A DNA stretch of 64,000 nt from Bradysia coprophila (lineage: Eukaryota > Arthropoda > Insecta > Diptera > Sciaridae). The position numbers and the translations under genes were made by a program. Under the pieces are notes generated by a model. The model was not told the origin of the DNA, searched no databases, and saw only the letters and a list, made by a program, of their open reading frames with translations. How positions within the stretch are numbered: position 1 is the stretch's first letter; each line of letters begins with the position of its first letter. This document shows, piece after piece, positions 35,526 through 46,600 of this stretch. The stretch covers positions 3,284,942 to 3,348,941 of the forward strand of contig NW_023503941.1 of NCBI RefSeq assembly GCF_014529535.1. Reading direction: 5' to 3'.

Positions 35526-36650
35526 AATAACTATTACAATGCCTCGTTTGTTTTGAGCATTAGAGGTGTCAACATTTCTTGTTTTCATTACTTCTCTTTT
35601 TCATTATATTTTCTGGTGAAAAGCTTTACTATGGTGAAATGTCATTACAATTGAGTTGCCAAAACAGCATTTCCCTTTAATGCATATGAGCGCAATATTG
35701 AAAAAAGAACAAATCAGGGAAATGGAAAGACTTAGAATCCCGAAGGAGTATTTTAAAATTGTGTAACGAAGTTTCCCCTTTTAATTTGTTCTGTAGTAAA
35801 GCGACAAAATAATAGTGTAAACAGCGAGATTGAAGTCTGTTGAGTGTTGACAGAGAGCGAAGTGATTGATTGCCTTAAATTCGGTTGAACTGTTATAGCG
35901 TTACCGAGATCCCAGCAAAGAAATAAGTGTTTTATTGCTTGCCACCATCGCCACGTAAACTCTATTTTCGCAGGGTGAACAGTCATTCGGCGCGGATATG
36001 TAAACTCTACACTTGTCTCAACTACCCGATACCGAAGCTTGTTGCTCAACAACACACTTGTGCGATTGCTCTTATCTCAAAATTGTTGCGAGGGATTCTT
36101 TATATCGACTGACCGAAATCGTCGCTATTTATTCCGGGACTTTTTTATATATGCCTAGTGAGGCCTTGCTGCATATGCCCCAAAACCTGTCTCAGATATT
36201 TTTGATCTTCCATACCTGGTTGGTTGTAAGTGGCCAAAAGTCGAAAAATGGGGTTTCGTAGTCCGGTATTCATTTCCGTAAGGTGGTGAGGACACGGGCA
36301 TGTATGGGTTCGTTGGAAAGCTGATGTCGAGTACCCCGGTAGTATTAAATATTAACTTCAAAAAAATTGATGATAAACGGACGAATTTTCAGGGCATTGA
36401 GATTCTTAGTTTGGGAACCAAGTTCGACTGTAAACTTGAGAAGCTAGCATTATATTTATGAAAATTGGCACATGGACTTCAGCCCGCCCTGAAAAGAAAA
36501 ACAAAATTCTTTTTTGTCCATTATTTGTCCATTTATTAGTGTCTAACTTCAGGCTTAACTGTTAGTTCAGCCATTGTTCGGAAATATTGTAAGGGTTCTC
36601 CGTAGTGTGCTTCCTCGCAAATTGACAAAAAATTGGTCCCCAATTTGTAT
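35526..36650. other. Intergenic, no gene recognised
   Basis: Only short overlapping frames without domains; no clear splice-bounded exon or repeat structure was recognised. Confidence 0.5.
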
Positions 36651-37372
36651 CTTCCTAATTAGCCCGTTGATATCCACTGCTGGATGTAGTCCTCACCTTT
36701 TGTATTCCATTCTGGTGATCTGCCCATTGGTTGTGTCATTGGTGGTCTCCAATTCATTATGGTTTTGGTCCAACATTCGTCTGTCATTCTCGCAATGTGT
36801 CCTGCCCAATTCCACTTCAGAGATGCTATCCTTTTTCCATCACGTCTACGACTTTCGTCTGTTGCCGAATCCACGGATTCGTCTTTTTATCTCTAAGTGA
36901 AATCCCTAGCATATTTCGTTCCATTGCTCTTTGTGATACTCTTGTTCTCGGATGCTTTCGTTAGTGTTAACGTTTCTGCTCCACACGTAATCAAACACTT
37001 TCTTTTCAGACTTTTGTTTATTTTCCTTTTAAAAACCATCCAAAGCTTTCCGAACGCTGTCCATCCAAGACCAAGTCCAAGACCTCCTATGACCTTTGCT
37101 CTCTGATTGTCAAGATCTAGTTTTGACTTGTGGCCAAGATACACATAGTTGTCGCCTTTTTCGATGACGGTGTCTCCAATTTTGATGTCCCAGACGTCAT
37201 CGACGTTTGTCATGATTTTTGTCTTCGATAAGTTCAATTTGAGACCGAAGTTGCTCGATTATTCGTTCAATTGTTGTAAAATGAGTTGTGCTTGGTCCAG
37301 ATCCGTACGATCATCTGCAAATCGTAGGCGACTCAAGTTTTTTCCGTTTATGTTAATTCCCATCCGACCCTA
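36650..37372 (-). pseudogene. RTE-like LINE reverse transcriptase 3' fragment
   Basis: Reading the reverse strand from 37372: LRFADDRTDL gives the catalytic F-A-D-D block. Then a stop, then LKLNLSKTKIMTN (about 37240-37210), then NYVYLGHKSKLDLDNQ, then LGWTAFGKLWMVFK and LKRKC with CGAETLTLTK. Then, in another frame, KWNWAGHIARMTDECWTKTI (about 36810-36750) and NWRPPMTQPMGRSP. This is the order of the RT C-terminal part of RTE-type LINEs. At least one stop and one frameshift make it non-functional. Confidence 0.85.
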
Positions 37373-38257
37373 AATTTAGTACCGAGTAAAACCACTTGCC
37401 TTGAAAAGACGTACAAATTTGAAGTGGACATACTCTACGCAGTCCACATCATCAGACGGCAATTGTCTGACCGGAGCTGAAATTCATCATCTTTTCTGAA
37501 ACCCTATCAGCAAAAGCAGGCGACTAATGTTATCAAGTTTGTAGACCACTAATATCTCAACAGGTGGACGCATACCCAGTGTTTTACGTGAATCTCCCAG
37601 GAGATCTTGTACAATATATTCTGGACTAAAATCGGTGAATTTCTCAGGAGATCTTGTGAAATACAAATGTATATATTGGAATGACCTTTTGTCACTAGAC
37701 CTTTTGTATGTTGAGTTAGAAACAGCCTAAGTTATTTAGTTATGGACTGTGCAACCAGCTGAGGGTCAGTTCTTTGCGTAATTGTCCTTATCGACTTACC
37801 TTGTTGGCCTAGCGTAATCTAGGAGGCACAGTGATGAGAGTATCACTCGCTGGGTGTGGTGAAGTCGGAGGCGGTACAAAATCTCTTGAATCTTGCAAAA
37901 TCCAAAAAGTTCTCATATGATTGCTAGGCTGTTACACCAGATTTCCGACCACACGTATTCAGCAAAATGGATCAAAGTCAAGTATGGCTTCAGAGGTGTG
38001 AGGGTGGGGACAGGGGTGTTGTGTTTTTGTTGAAATGAATTTTATTTTTCTTCTTCGAATTGACACTTCCGTGCTTAGTAAATGAATTTCACCAACGCAC
38101 TTCAAGCAAAAGTGGTACTCTAAATAGGGTACTAAAACTTGACAGTGCTCCATACAAAATTTTACACTGTAAAAAGAGTGGGGATAAAATTTCATAATAG
38201 TACTCTATTTGGCAGCTGTCATTAATAGCACTTTTGCTTGAAGTGCGTTGATTTCAC
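37373..38257. other. Intergenic 3' of the first BTB gene
   Basis: No gene recognised. A small inverted repeat built on CGCACTTCAAGCAAAAGTG lies at about 38096-38116 with its inverse CACTTTTGCTTGAAGTGCG at about 38228-38246. It encloses GTACTCTAAATAGGGTAC-like sequence and is probably a MITE of about 150 bp. Confidence 0.5.
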
Positions 38258-39557
38258 TTAAAAATCAATAAAATTAAATCCAAGACATCTGATGGACCCC
38301 ACAACCTGGCCGTCTACATATTCATCGTTGTGAAAGTACACAACGATTCCATCGCCCATTTTCACAATTGACTTCAATGTTTCTTGCGTAAACCGTTGCT
38401 CATCATCCATTGGAAACTTTATCCGAATTTCATACATGGTACCGGGCTTGATGCATATCGGTTTCGGAAGATTTATCTTGTGTCCGTTATCAAATGAGAA
38501 GTTAAATTGTGTTAAAACATCTGTTGAATTGGCGGTTATAGTTGCGCTCATTGTCGGAATGTAGTCAATTTGAGTGTCTTCGTAGTTGCATAACCGAGCC
38601 ATGTGAAAATGTCCCAACAACAGCCGAGTATTGGTCGAAAACATTGTGACCTCCTCGGATTTAATGCTATGCAATGAACCACCAACCCAATTCAAAGATC
38701 GGTTGCACACAATTAATCTGCTGCTATCCCAAACGGGCAAGCGGCGACACGTTTTGAATATTTTTGGTTTACATTCCTGGTAGGAAATCACTTGAAAGAT
38801 CTCATTGTATTCGTTTGTGCTGAAGAAATCGGTGCCGTACACTCGGAAAAGGTTGGAAAATTCGTCGAAAGTCATGGTTCCGAACCGAATTTCGTAGAAT
38901 AAATGTCCCAATTGATCCTGTACGATTTCTCTAGTCAGATGATCTTCCTGACTGATCTGTCTGACCCAGGACATACATGCTTCAAACAGTACCGTTTCGG
39001 AACACGCAAGACAATCCATTTTCAGAATGTGCTCCAGCACCCGGCGATCACAAACGAGAAAATTCTCAGATTTCAAAACTTTATGCAAATTGGCTGCAAT
39101 GAATGATTCGCACGATTTCTGCAGCTGCTTCTCTTCATAAAAGATGGCCAGGCCAAGAGCAGTAATCACAGTTTGATCTGTAATGTTGGCAGCCAATAAA
39201 TTTACGCACAATCGTTGACAGTCTGCTACATTGTACTTTCGGCCGAGATACATGACGCCCGACACATTTTCCATGCTAACATCGACCTCGTTGTAGTAGA
39301 AGAAGCGCAGAAATTCTTTGAACGCTTCAGCTGTTGCGTCGACGATTTTGATGTCGCCTTCTTCCTTCAACGTACCATAAAACATCGTGTCGAAAACATC
39401 GCTGCCGCTGGACAATAGAATTTTATGGGCTGGAACACGCTCATTACCGGACGCGAAAATGAAATACACATCAGCCTTCTCAGCGTTCAAATAGAGATTT
39501 TTCCCAATTTTTGACAGAATTTCCGTTTCGTTTTCGGGGTTGGTTGTACCTGTCCTT
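38258..39557 (-). CDS. BTB-BACK-PHR protein, paralogue 1 (5' exon missing)
   Basis: The exon has an acceptor TTTTCTTTTCAG at 39569-39558 and runs to the stop at 38258 (432 codons after one phase base). The BTB domain covers roughly the first 120 residues (VYFIFASGNERVPAHKILLS; FYYNEVDVSMENV), then BACK (CESFIAANLHKVL; DCLACSETVLFEACMSWVR). A PHR-like beta region follows in the last 150 residues (LPKPICIKPGTMYEIRIKFP). By family, BTBD6/BTBD3-like proteins act as cullin-3 substrate adaptors in the cytoplasm. No in-frame ATG occurs before the BTB, so translation must begin in an upstream exon I could not place. A tandem paralogue lies at 46601. Confidence 0.82.
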
Positions 39558-39569
39558 CTGAAAAGAAAA

Positions 39570-40060
39570 TGTTGCTTATGACTCTGCTGAAGACAAATTT
39601 TGGTCTACGAGTTGGTGTACCGTTGTAATATATCCGAAAATGAATCAACATGTCTGACAAACTTGATTTTCGATGTTCTGATTCCCATTTTGTTTATCAC
39701 AGCCAGGTTATATTAGAGAAAGATAAACTTTGATTTTGAGCTCTATTTAGACGAATGACAAACCATCCAAGCGATTAGTGCCACATTGTATTATGTCAGA
39801 AATCATTATACGGAACCAGAGCGTCATTGGCTTCTGTCAATTCATGAGGGTTTCACCTGATTTGAGAAGGCGATTTAATTGACATAAAATTCGCTACACT
39901 TCGACAGAAGCCGGTGACGCACTAATAGGAAAATGATGTTTGAAAACGAAGCGAGTACATTTCGGCCAGAGAGAAGGTATATGGTGAGGTTGACGTTACT
40001 TTGACAGATTTTCGTACTTTGTTTGAATTTTTGTAAATTAATTTAAACCAATTTCATGAT
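39570..40060. other. Presumed upstream intron/5' region of BTB paralogue 1
   Basis: The first exon should lie here or beyond the foldback element. I found no unambiguous ATG-plus-donor exon. Confidence 0.4.
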
Positions 40061-41261
40061 AGTCCAGACGCTTGTGTCACGAAAAGTGGCTCTGTGGGAT
40101 TCGAGGTTTTAAGATTTTTTGTGAATGGATTCTGATAGAGTATCAAAAGTTGTAGAACTAAATTTTTTTCTTGAGGTCGATGAACCGGTATTACCGGTAA
40201 AATTATCGTTTTAGTGTAAAACTAAGAATCGCTATAACTGGAGATAGAAGTGACTTTGTTCGGATTTCTTTTTTTGTTAGAAAGGTACATTAATTACCTA
40301 AGTTTTATGGAAGAACTTTTTTTTGGAAAAACAAAATGGCGGAAATATGATCATTTTCCGTAGACACTACACAAAGAAACCGCTAATTTTGACGCCATTT
40401 TTGGCCGGTGTCTTACCATCGGATTTCGTGCAAGTAGGCTCATTCGACAGCTACAGGTCCCAACTACATCCAAAAAAGTTCCGAAAGTGATTACAAATTT
40501 TTTGCCCGAGATATTGAGCGAAAAGTGAGGTTAATACACAATGAGATTTTTCTTGCACCAAATTACACTATTTCCTTTCGATTTTCGAGAGATTTAAATT
40601 TGAAATGAGCCGGAAAAAGACAGAAAATGGTAGTACTAACGTTAATACATCCGAAACAATGCATAAAAAATTTTCTAAATGGGACGGACGAGTCAAAAAT
40701 GGTCAAAAATGTTAAAAACTGGTCAAAACTTACGAAATTTGAACTATTTTTGCCGTTTTCTCAATTTTAGCGACAGAAAAATAATAATATTAAACACGAA
40801 ACCTTTTATATATCGGTTTAGATACATCAACAGCAGCAATTAAAAAAAAATATATTTATCTGGAGAATCAATTTCGATCAAAAATCCAGAAATTTTCGAA
40901 AAAATGGAGTATGTCTTTAATTAAACTTAAACTCATTAATTTTTGTTCTGTTTATTCGTTTTTGTTAACGAGGCAAAATACTATTGAATAGATTACTGTG
41001 AAGTTAGTACATGAGAGAGCCGAGTACATGAAAAGTGAACGGACCCCAAATTCTCTCAGTACTCCGAATATTTCCAATACTCCGAATACTCACACTCTCT
41101 CCTACTTAATAAAAAAACTGCCCACCGCTGGGATTGAACTCTCACATACCAGTCCACAATAATTCTTCTGATCTAAATCGTTCATACCAATTAGATGGTA
41201 ATTGTCGTACACTTTTAACTTAGCGTATGTTCCATATATAAGACATTAATTATCAGACAAA

Positions 41262-41710
41262 ATTTTGTTCCTTGGAATAATTGATTGGTCCAAGATGACC
41301 AGAAGGCAGGCAGTTACCTATGTTTATTATACTCGTTTGAAAGCTTGTATCGTAAGACATCTGGAAAAAAATTTTCAACCGGGTAACTGGCTGCCTTCCC
41401 GAGATATCACTCCAAGAATTTTGTTCCTTGGAATAATTGATTGGTCCAAGATGACCAGAAGGCAGGCAGTTACTCATGTCTTATTATACTCGTTTGAAAG
41501 CTTGTATCGTAAGACATCTGGAAAAATTTTTTCTACCGGGTAACTGGCTGCCTTCCCGAGATATCACTCCAAGAATTTTGTTCCTTGGAATAATTGATTG
41601 GTCCAAGATGACCAGAAGGTAGGCAGTTACTCATGTATTATTATACTCGTTTGAAAGCTTGTGTCGTAAGACATCTGGAAAAAAATTTTCAACCGGGTAA
41701 CTGGCACACG
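41262..41710. repeat. 157-bp satellite, left array (about 2.8 units)
   Basis: The unit contains TTGTTCCTTGGAATAATTGA, CAGAAGGCAGGCAGTTAC and GAAAGCTTGTATCGTAAGAC. The phrase AATTTTGTTCCTTGG recurs at 41261, 41416 and 41574. Confidence 0.88.
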
Positions 41711-41729
41711 CGGTACGTGTGTTAATCAA

Positions 41730-42050
41730 AAGATATTTATCTCCTGTAATGTCATAATATTCACAATTTGAGTGTCACTTTTAGAATCAAAATGAGCTAG
41801 ATTTAAACACGTCATTCACAGAACGTACGTTTATTAACTGAAAATTTCGATAATTTCTCATTTGCGCACGGCTAACTTCGATAATTTCTTATTTATTCAC
41901 TGAAAATTGACAAATTCTTGACAGTATACTAGATGTGTGTTTTATTTGTGGGGAATATGAATGAGTGACGGCGTCTTGGCGTGTTTATGTTTCGGTTTGA
42001 TTTTTTAAATTTGTTTTTTATGGTGATTATGACATTACAGGAGATAAAAC
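41730..42050. mobile_element. Inverted-repeat element in the foldback loop
   Basis: TTATCTCCTGTAATGTCATA (about 41739-41758) reappears inverted as ATGACATTACAGGAGATAA at about 42028-42047. Non-coding. Confidence 0.6.
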
Positions 42051-42063
42051 CTTGTTCCTAACA

Positions 42064-42166
42064 CGGTAGTAAATGGGGGTTTTGCGCACACGATGTGCTG
42101 CCGAACTCGCTTCGCTCGTATCGGCAATCTCACATCTAGTGCGCAAAACCATCCCATTTACTACCT
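42064..42166. repeat. Hairpin element
   Basis: GGTAGTAAATGGGGGTTTTG with GCGCAC is matched inverted by GTGCGCAAAACCATCCCATT followed by TACTACC. The inner loop includes CGAACTCGCTTCGCTCGTAT. Confidence 0.65.
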
Positions 42167-42304
42167 TATTATGAAAATAGCTGTAAAATGACAACGAGAG
42201 GTTAAGGTTGACGGTGTTTACCTTCGTCATTTGTGCACCGAATATCTTCTCTAGAAAATGAGCGACGAACTGACAGCGATTTTGTTTCTTTCTCTAATAT
42301 TCAG

Positions 42305-42609
42305 AAAGTTCGCTGCCGAGCCCACCACCACTACGATTTAACTCGCCAAACAGCCCGGCAGAAGGTTCGGCATCCACACCGTCGACGCCACCCCATCAGC
42401 GGCCGACGAGTTCGGCAAGTGAGCCGACACCGCCCAGCCCACCACCGCAACGGGCAAACACACCCGTCTCGCCACAGTCTGTGGATCAGATGATCGAAGA
42501 ATTCAAGAAACAGGCAGAAGATCCCGAGAAACGACGAAAAATTAGGGATTTTCTGAAAATGTTGGACAATTCCGACAACGGCGGGGGCAATTCGAAAAGA
42601 ACGAAGAAC
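42305..42609 (+). CDS. Orphan proline/serine-rich exon in the foldback loop
   Basis: A 305-bp open exon is bounded by a good acceptor (TTTCTTTCTCTAATATTCAG) and donor (AAC|GTAAGA). It encodes 101 residues after two phase bases. The first part is rich in P, S and T (SLPSPPPLRFNSPNS; EPTPPSPPPQRANTPVSPQ). The last about 40 residues are helical and charged (DQMIEEFKKQAEDPEKRR, then IRDFLKMLD). A TAA occurs in frame just upstream of the acceptor, and the exon is GC-richer than its surroundings. I do not recognise the protein and cannot find partner exons. It is either a captured host exon or an internal exon of a gene whose other exons lie outside the element. Confidence 0.5.
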
Positions 42610-43676
42610 GTAAGAAAAAAAACTTCACTTTTGAAATCAGTTCTGACAAGGAACATTCCTAGGCCATAGACTGCTGTCAGCCTCAACATAGTCCTCATGT
42701 CTAACAAAATATACAGTTACCCAATTATATTATGACTAGTAGGATTCATTCCTTTTACATCCTACACACTTCCCACATTCAATTGAACCAACGAATTCAA
42801 TTTCATTTTTGATTTTGTCGATTGGCACCATTGACATACAAGTGGTTAGTTCTCATTATCTGCTTGTGGTGGCACTATGTACTTCACGTGTCCAAGCAGT
42901 TAAAGAAGTACCAGGTAGCGTCAATCAAAATTCTGAAAGGACAGTTTAGATCACATCTGACTTGATCGCAAAGGCAGTAAGCAATTTCGTAGGTTGTTTT
43001 TGTTTACTATATGTATTTTACATGCTACATGCGTCGAAAACGGTACTTTTCATGTTTCACGCACTACTTTCGACGCCCAAAGCATGTAAAATACGCCCAA
43101 AGCATGTAAAATCCACTCGGGATAAAAAGATGAAATGTCTCGTTTTTGTGTGTTTATTCACCTCGGCTGCGCGAGGATCAACAAAATTCACACGAAAACC
43201 ATACTTTTCATCTTTTTATACCAAGTCATGTAAAATATTAATGCTTTTCTGGTCTTTCAAACATGAGAAGGAAATTCGTGTGAAATGGGAGAAATGTAAA
43301 ACGCAAATGAAATACATGTAGAAGGAATGGAACGAATTACATGAAGAAATCCAACAAAAGCGTTAAAAACGTGTGTTGAGTTTAAATTGGACAAAATAGT
43401 AATCTAATCATAAGATGTTGCGCAAATATCGATCGGCTGTACCTCTACCGTTTTTGATATCCGCCTTCTTGGTACATAACATATGCAAGATTCTTTTCAT
43501 AACATTTTCATTGTTCATTTGTCAACAGATTGCGAAGTGACATTTCAGTTATTTTTAAGCTTTTCGTGATATCGCAAAAACTGCAGGTTATTTCATTAAC
43601 TTTGGGAACACGGGTTCCCCAATTGAAATGAGTGATAGGTCGTCGGATTCGTCTTTCAATTCTAGAGAAGCCGCAG
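42610..43676. other. Right part of the foldback loop
   Basis: Contains hairpin-forming segments around TTTTACATGC/GCATGTAAAA (43017-43110) and a 119-codon frame (42962-43321) with no domain. Nothing else supported. Confidence 0.45.
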
Positions 43677-44905
43677 TTACTCATATGAAATTTTGTATTT
43701 AGATGTCTTATTATACAAGCTTTCGAACGAGTATAATAAGACATGGGTAACTGCCTGCCTTCTGGTCATCTTGTACCAATCAAATATTCCCAGGAACAAA
43801 ATTCTTGGAATGATACCTCGGGAAGGCAGGCAGTTACTCATATGAAATTTCGTATTTAGATGTCTTATGATACAAGCTTTCGAACGAATATAATAAGACA
43901 TGGGTAACTGCCTCCCTTCTGGTCATCTTGGACCAATCAAATATTCCCAGGAACAAAATTCTTGGAGTGATATCTCGGGAAGGCAGCCAGTTACCCGGTA
44001 GAAAAAAATTTTCCAGATGTCTTACGATACAAGCTTTCAAACGAGTATAATAAGACATGAGTAACTGCCTACCTTCTGGTCATCTTGGACCAATCAATTA
44101 TTCCAAGGAACAAAATTCTTGGAGTGATATCTCGGGAAGGCAGCCAGTTACCCTGTTGAAATTTTTTTTCCAGATGTCTTACGATACAAGCTTTCAAACG
44201 AGTATAATAAGACATGAGTAACTGCCTGCCTTCTGGTCATCTTGGACCAACCAATTATTCCAAGGAACAAAATTCTTGGAGTGATATCTCGGGAAGGCAG
44301 CCAGTTACCCGGTAGAAAAAAAAATTCCAGATGTCTTACGATACAAGCTTTCAAACGAGTATAATAAGACATGGGTAACTGCCTGCCTTCTGGTCATCTT
44401 GGACCAATCAATTATTCCCAGGAACAAAATTCTTGGAGTGATATCTCGGGAAGGCAGGCAGTTACTCATATGAAATTTCGTATTTAGATGTCTTATGATA
44501 CAAGCTTTCGAACGAGTATAATAAGACACGGGTAACTGCCTGCCATCTGGTCATTTTGGTCCAATCAATTATTCCAAGGAACAAAATTCTTGGAGTGATA
44601 TATCGGGAAGGCAGCCAGTTACCCGGCAGAAAATTTTTTTCCAGATGTCTTACGATGCAAGCTTTCAAACGAGTATAATAAGACATGAGTAACTGCCTGC
44701 CTTCTGGTCATCTTGGACCAATCAATTATTCCTAGGAACAAAATTCTTGGAGTGATATCTCGGGAAGGCAGCCAGTTACCCGGTTGAAAATTTTTTTCCA
44801 GATGTCTTACGATACAAGCTTTCAAACGAGTATAATAAGACATGAGTAACTGCCTGCCTTCTGGTCATCTTGGACCAATCAATTATTCCAAGGAACAAAA
44901 TTTTG
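43677..44905. repeat. 157-bp satellite, right array (about 8 units, inverted)
   Basis: The monomer is the same as at 41262-41710 but on the opposite strand. Successive units show 157-bp spacing (for example 44148, 44305, 44462, 44619). Two sub-variants alternate, one with GGTAACTGCC.../ACCCGG and one with CAGTTACTCATATGAAATTT. Each monomer pair carries a short open frame, which I read as a by-product. Confidence 0.88.
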
Positions 44906-46132
44906 TCTGATAATTAATGTCTTATATATGGAACATACACTACAGTGAACGACATCTCAAATGTCTCACGGTCAAATTTTTCTGAGAATTTTATTGTGTC
45001 ATTGCAAATTCACAATGACATTCTCTGAAAAAAATGACAGTGAGACATTTGAGATGTCGTTCACTGTAAGTTGAAAGTGTACGACAATTACCATCTAATT
45101 GGTATGAACGATTTAGATCAGAAGAATTATTGTGGACTGGTATGTGAGAGTTCAATCCCAGCGGTGGGCAGTTTTTTTATTAAGTAGGAGAGAGTGTGAG
45201 TATTCGGAGTATTGGAAATATTCGCGGTACTGAGAGAATTTGGGGTCCGTTCACTTTTCATGTACTAACTCTCTCATGTACTAACTTCACAGTAATCTAT
45301 TCAATAGTATTTTGCCTCGTTAACAAAAACGAATAAACAGAACAAAAATTAATGAGTTTAAGTTTAATTAAAGACATACTCCATTTTTTCGAAAATTTCT
45401 GGATTTTTGATCGAAATTGATTCTCCAGATAAATATATTTTTTTTATTACTGCTGTTGATGTATCTTAACCGATATAAAAGGTTTCCTGTTTAATATTAT
45501 TATATTTTCTGTCGCTAAAATTGAGAAAACGGCAAAAAATAGTTCAAATTTCGTAAGTTTTGACCAATTTTTAACATTTTGACCACTCGTCCGTCCCATT
45601 TAGAAAATTTTTTATGCATTGTTTCGGATGTATTAACGTTAGTACTACCATTTTCTGTCTAGAGAGTATGCGGTTATAGCTATGCTCGGTTTCCAGGCGT
45701 GTATGCTCGGCCAGCTAGATCTGAAAGAGTTAGTCTGCAGCTTTCCAAAACACCCCTGATCATTAAAATCAGTTAGGATTTACAGGCCGACGAGATTGTC
45801 AAAGTTAGCGGTTTTTTAGTGTAACATGTTAGGACATCCCAGATAGCTCGGGCAGCTTTGAGGTCCAAAAAAAATTTATTCCACGAAATGTCGGCAATGG
45901 ATCGGCCTTTCAAATAAAATTTACCGCATAAAAATTTTTTGATTTTTAACGAAGATATTAATGTTTTTAGTTTTACACTAAAACCCGTTTTTTACCGATT
46001 CGACCGGTTCGGGAACCCAAAAAAAAAAAATTTGTTAGGTAACTTGGACCCCCTCTACAATATCCCGTGGTCAAAATTCTACCAAACTCTCTAGCGCGCG
46101 AGACGGTTTTTTTCGACATAAGAACCTGGACT

Positions 46133-46600
46133 ATATATCACCTGAAAATAGAGCACAGAGAATGAAGTAATGAAAAACAAAATTGTGGCACCTCTACTGG
46201 CCAACCGAGGTTTCCTATTTGTTTAAAGTGGCAGCTAGACTACCACTATTTGTGATGGTGTTGGTTACTCTGTATTAGCGAAAAATCTTCAATAAAATGC
46301 AATTAACTCTCAATAATGCTTAGTTTCCTCTTACCAAAAAAGTACGCCGTGTGAGAGACAAAATTGAATTTTTTCAATTTTTTCTTTGTTTATTTGACAG
46401 TTTGCTCTCTCACGGCTCTCTCACGGAGTACTTTTTGTTGAGTGGAGTGGGCACTTAAGCGTTCGCTTCATTTTCGTCATAACTTTTCGCAAGTCATTTA
46501 TTCAAATAATAATGTGAGTACAACGGAGATGTGTTCACTGTCGCTGAGACATCCTCACATATTAAACCAACTATCTAAACGAAATATCTGAAGATTTCGC
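46133..46600. other. Intergenic 3' of BTB paralogue 2
   Basis: No gene. A small inverted repeat built on CTCTCACGG and its complement CCGTGTGAGAG, around GTACTTTTT/AAAAAGTAC, lies at about 46335-46435. Confidence 0.45.

Larger units (their letters stand above)
40061..46132. mobile_element. 6-kb foldback element with satellite-bearing arms
   Basis: The left end AGTCCAGACGCTTGTG is shared with the element at 4402, and the arm 40061-40870 is about the same sequence. The arm continues (40870-41710) and is repeated inverted at about 43680-45660, including the reverse of CCAAATTCTCTCAGTACTCC. Beyond 45660 the right arm becomes a more diverged relative of the left end, finishing CTGGACTATA at about 46135. 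The loop, 41711-43676, is non-palindromic. No transposase was found. Confidence 0.75.

Noticed and set aside
43677-44843. Series of 74-codon ORFs across the 157-bp satellite
   Set aside because: They repeat with the satellite period, overlap each other in different frames and appear on both arms; a by-product of tandem repetition.
45130-45175. tRNA-like B-box (GAGTTCAATCCC) suggesting a tRNA gene or SINE
   Set aside because: No convincing A-box or cloverleaf could be drawn; it lies in both arms of the foldback.
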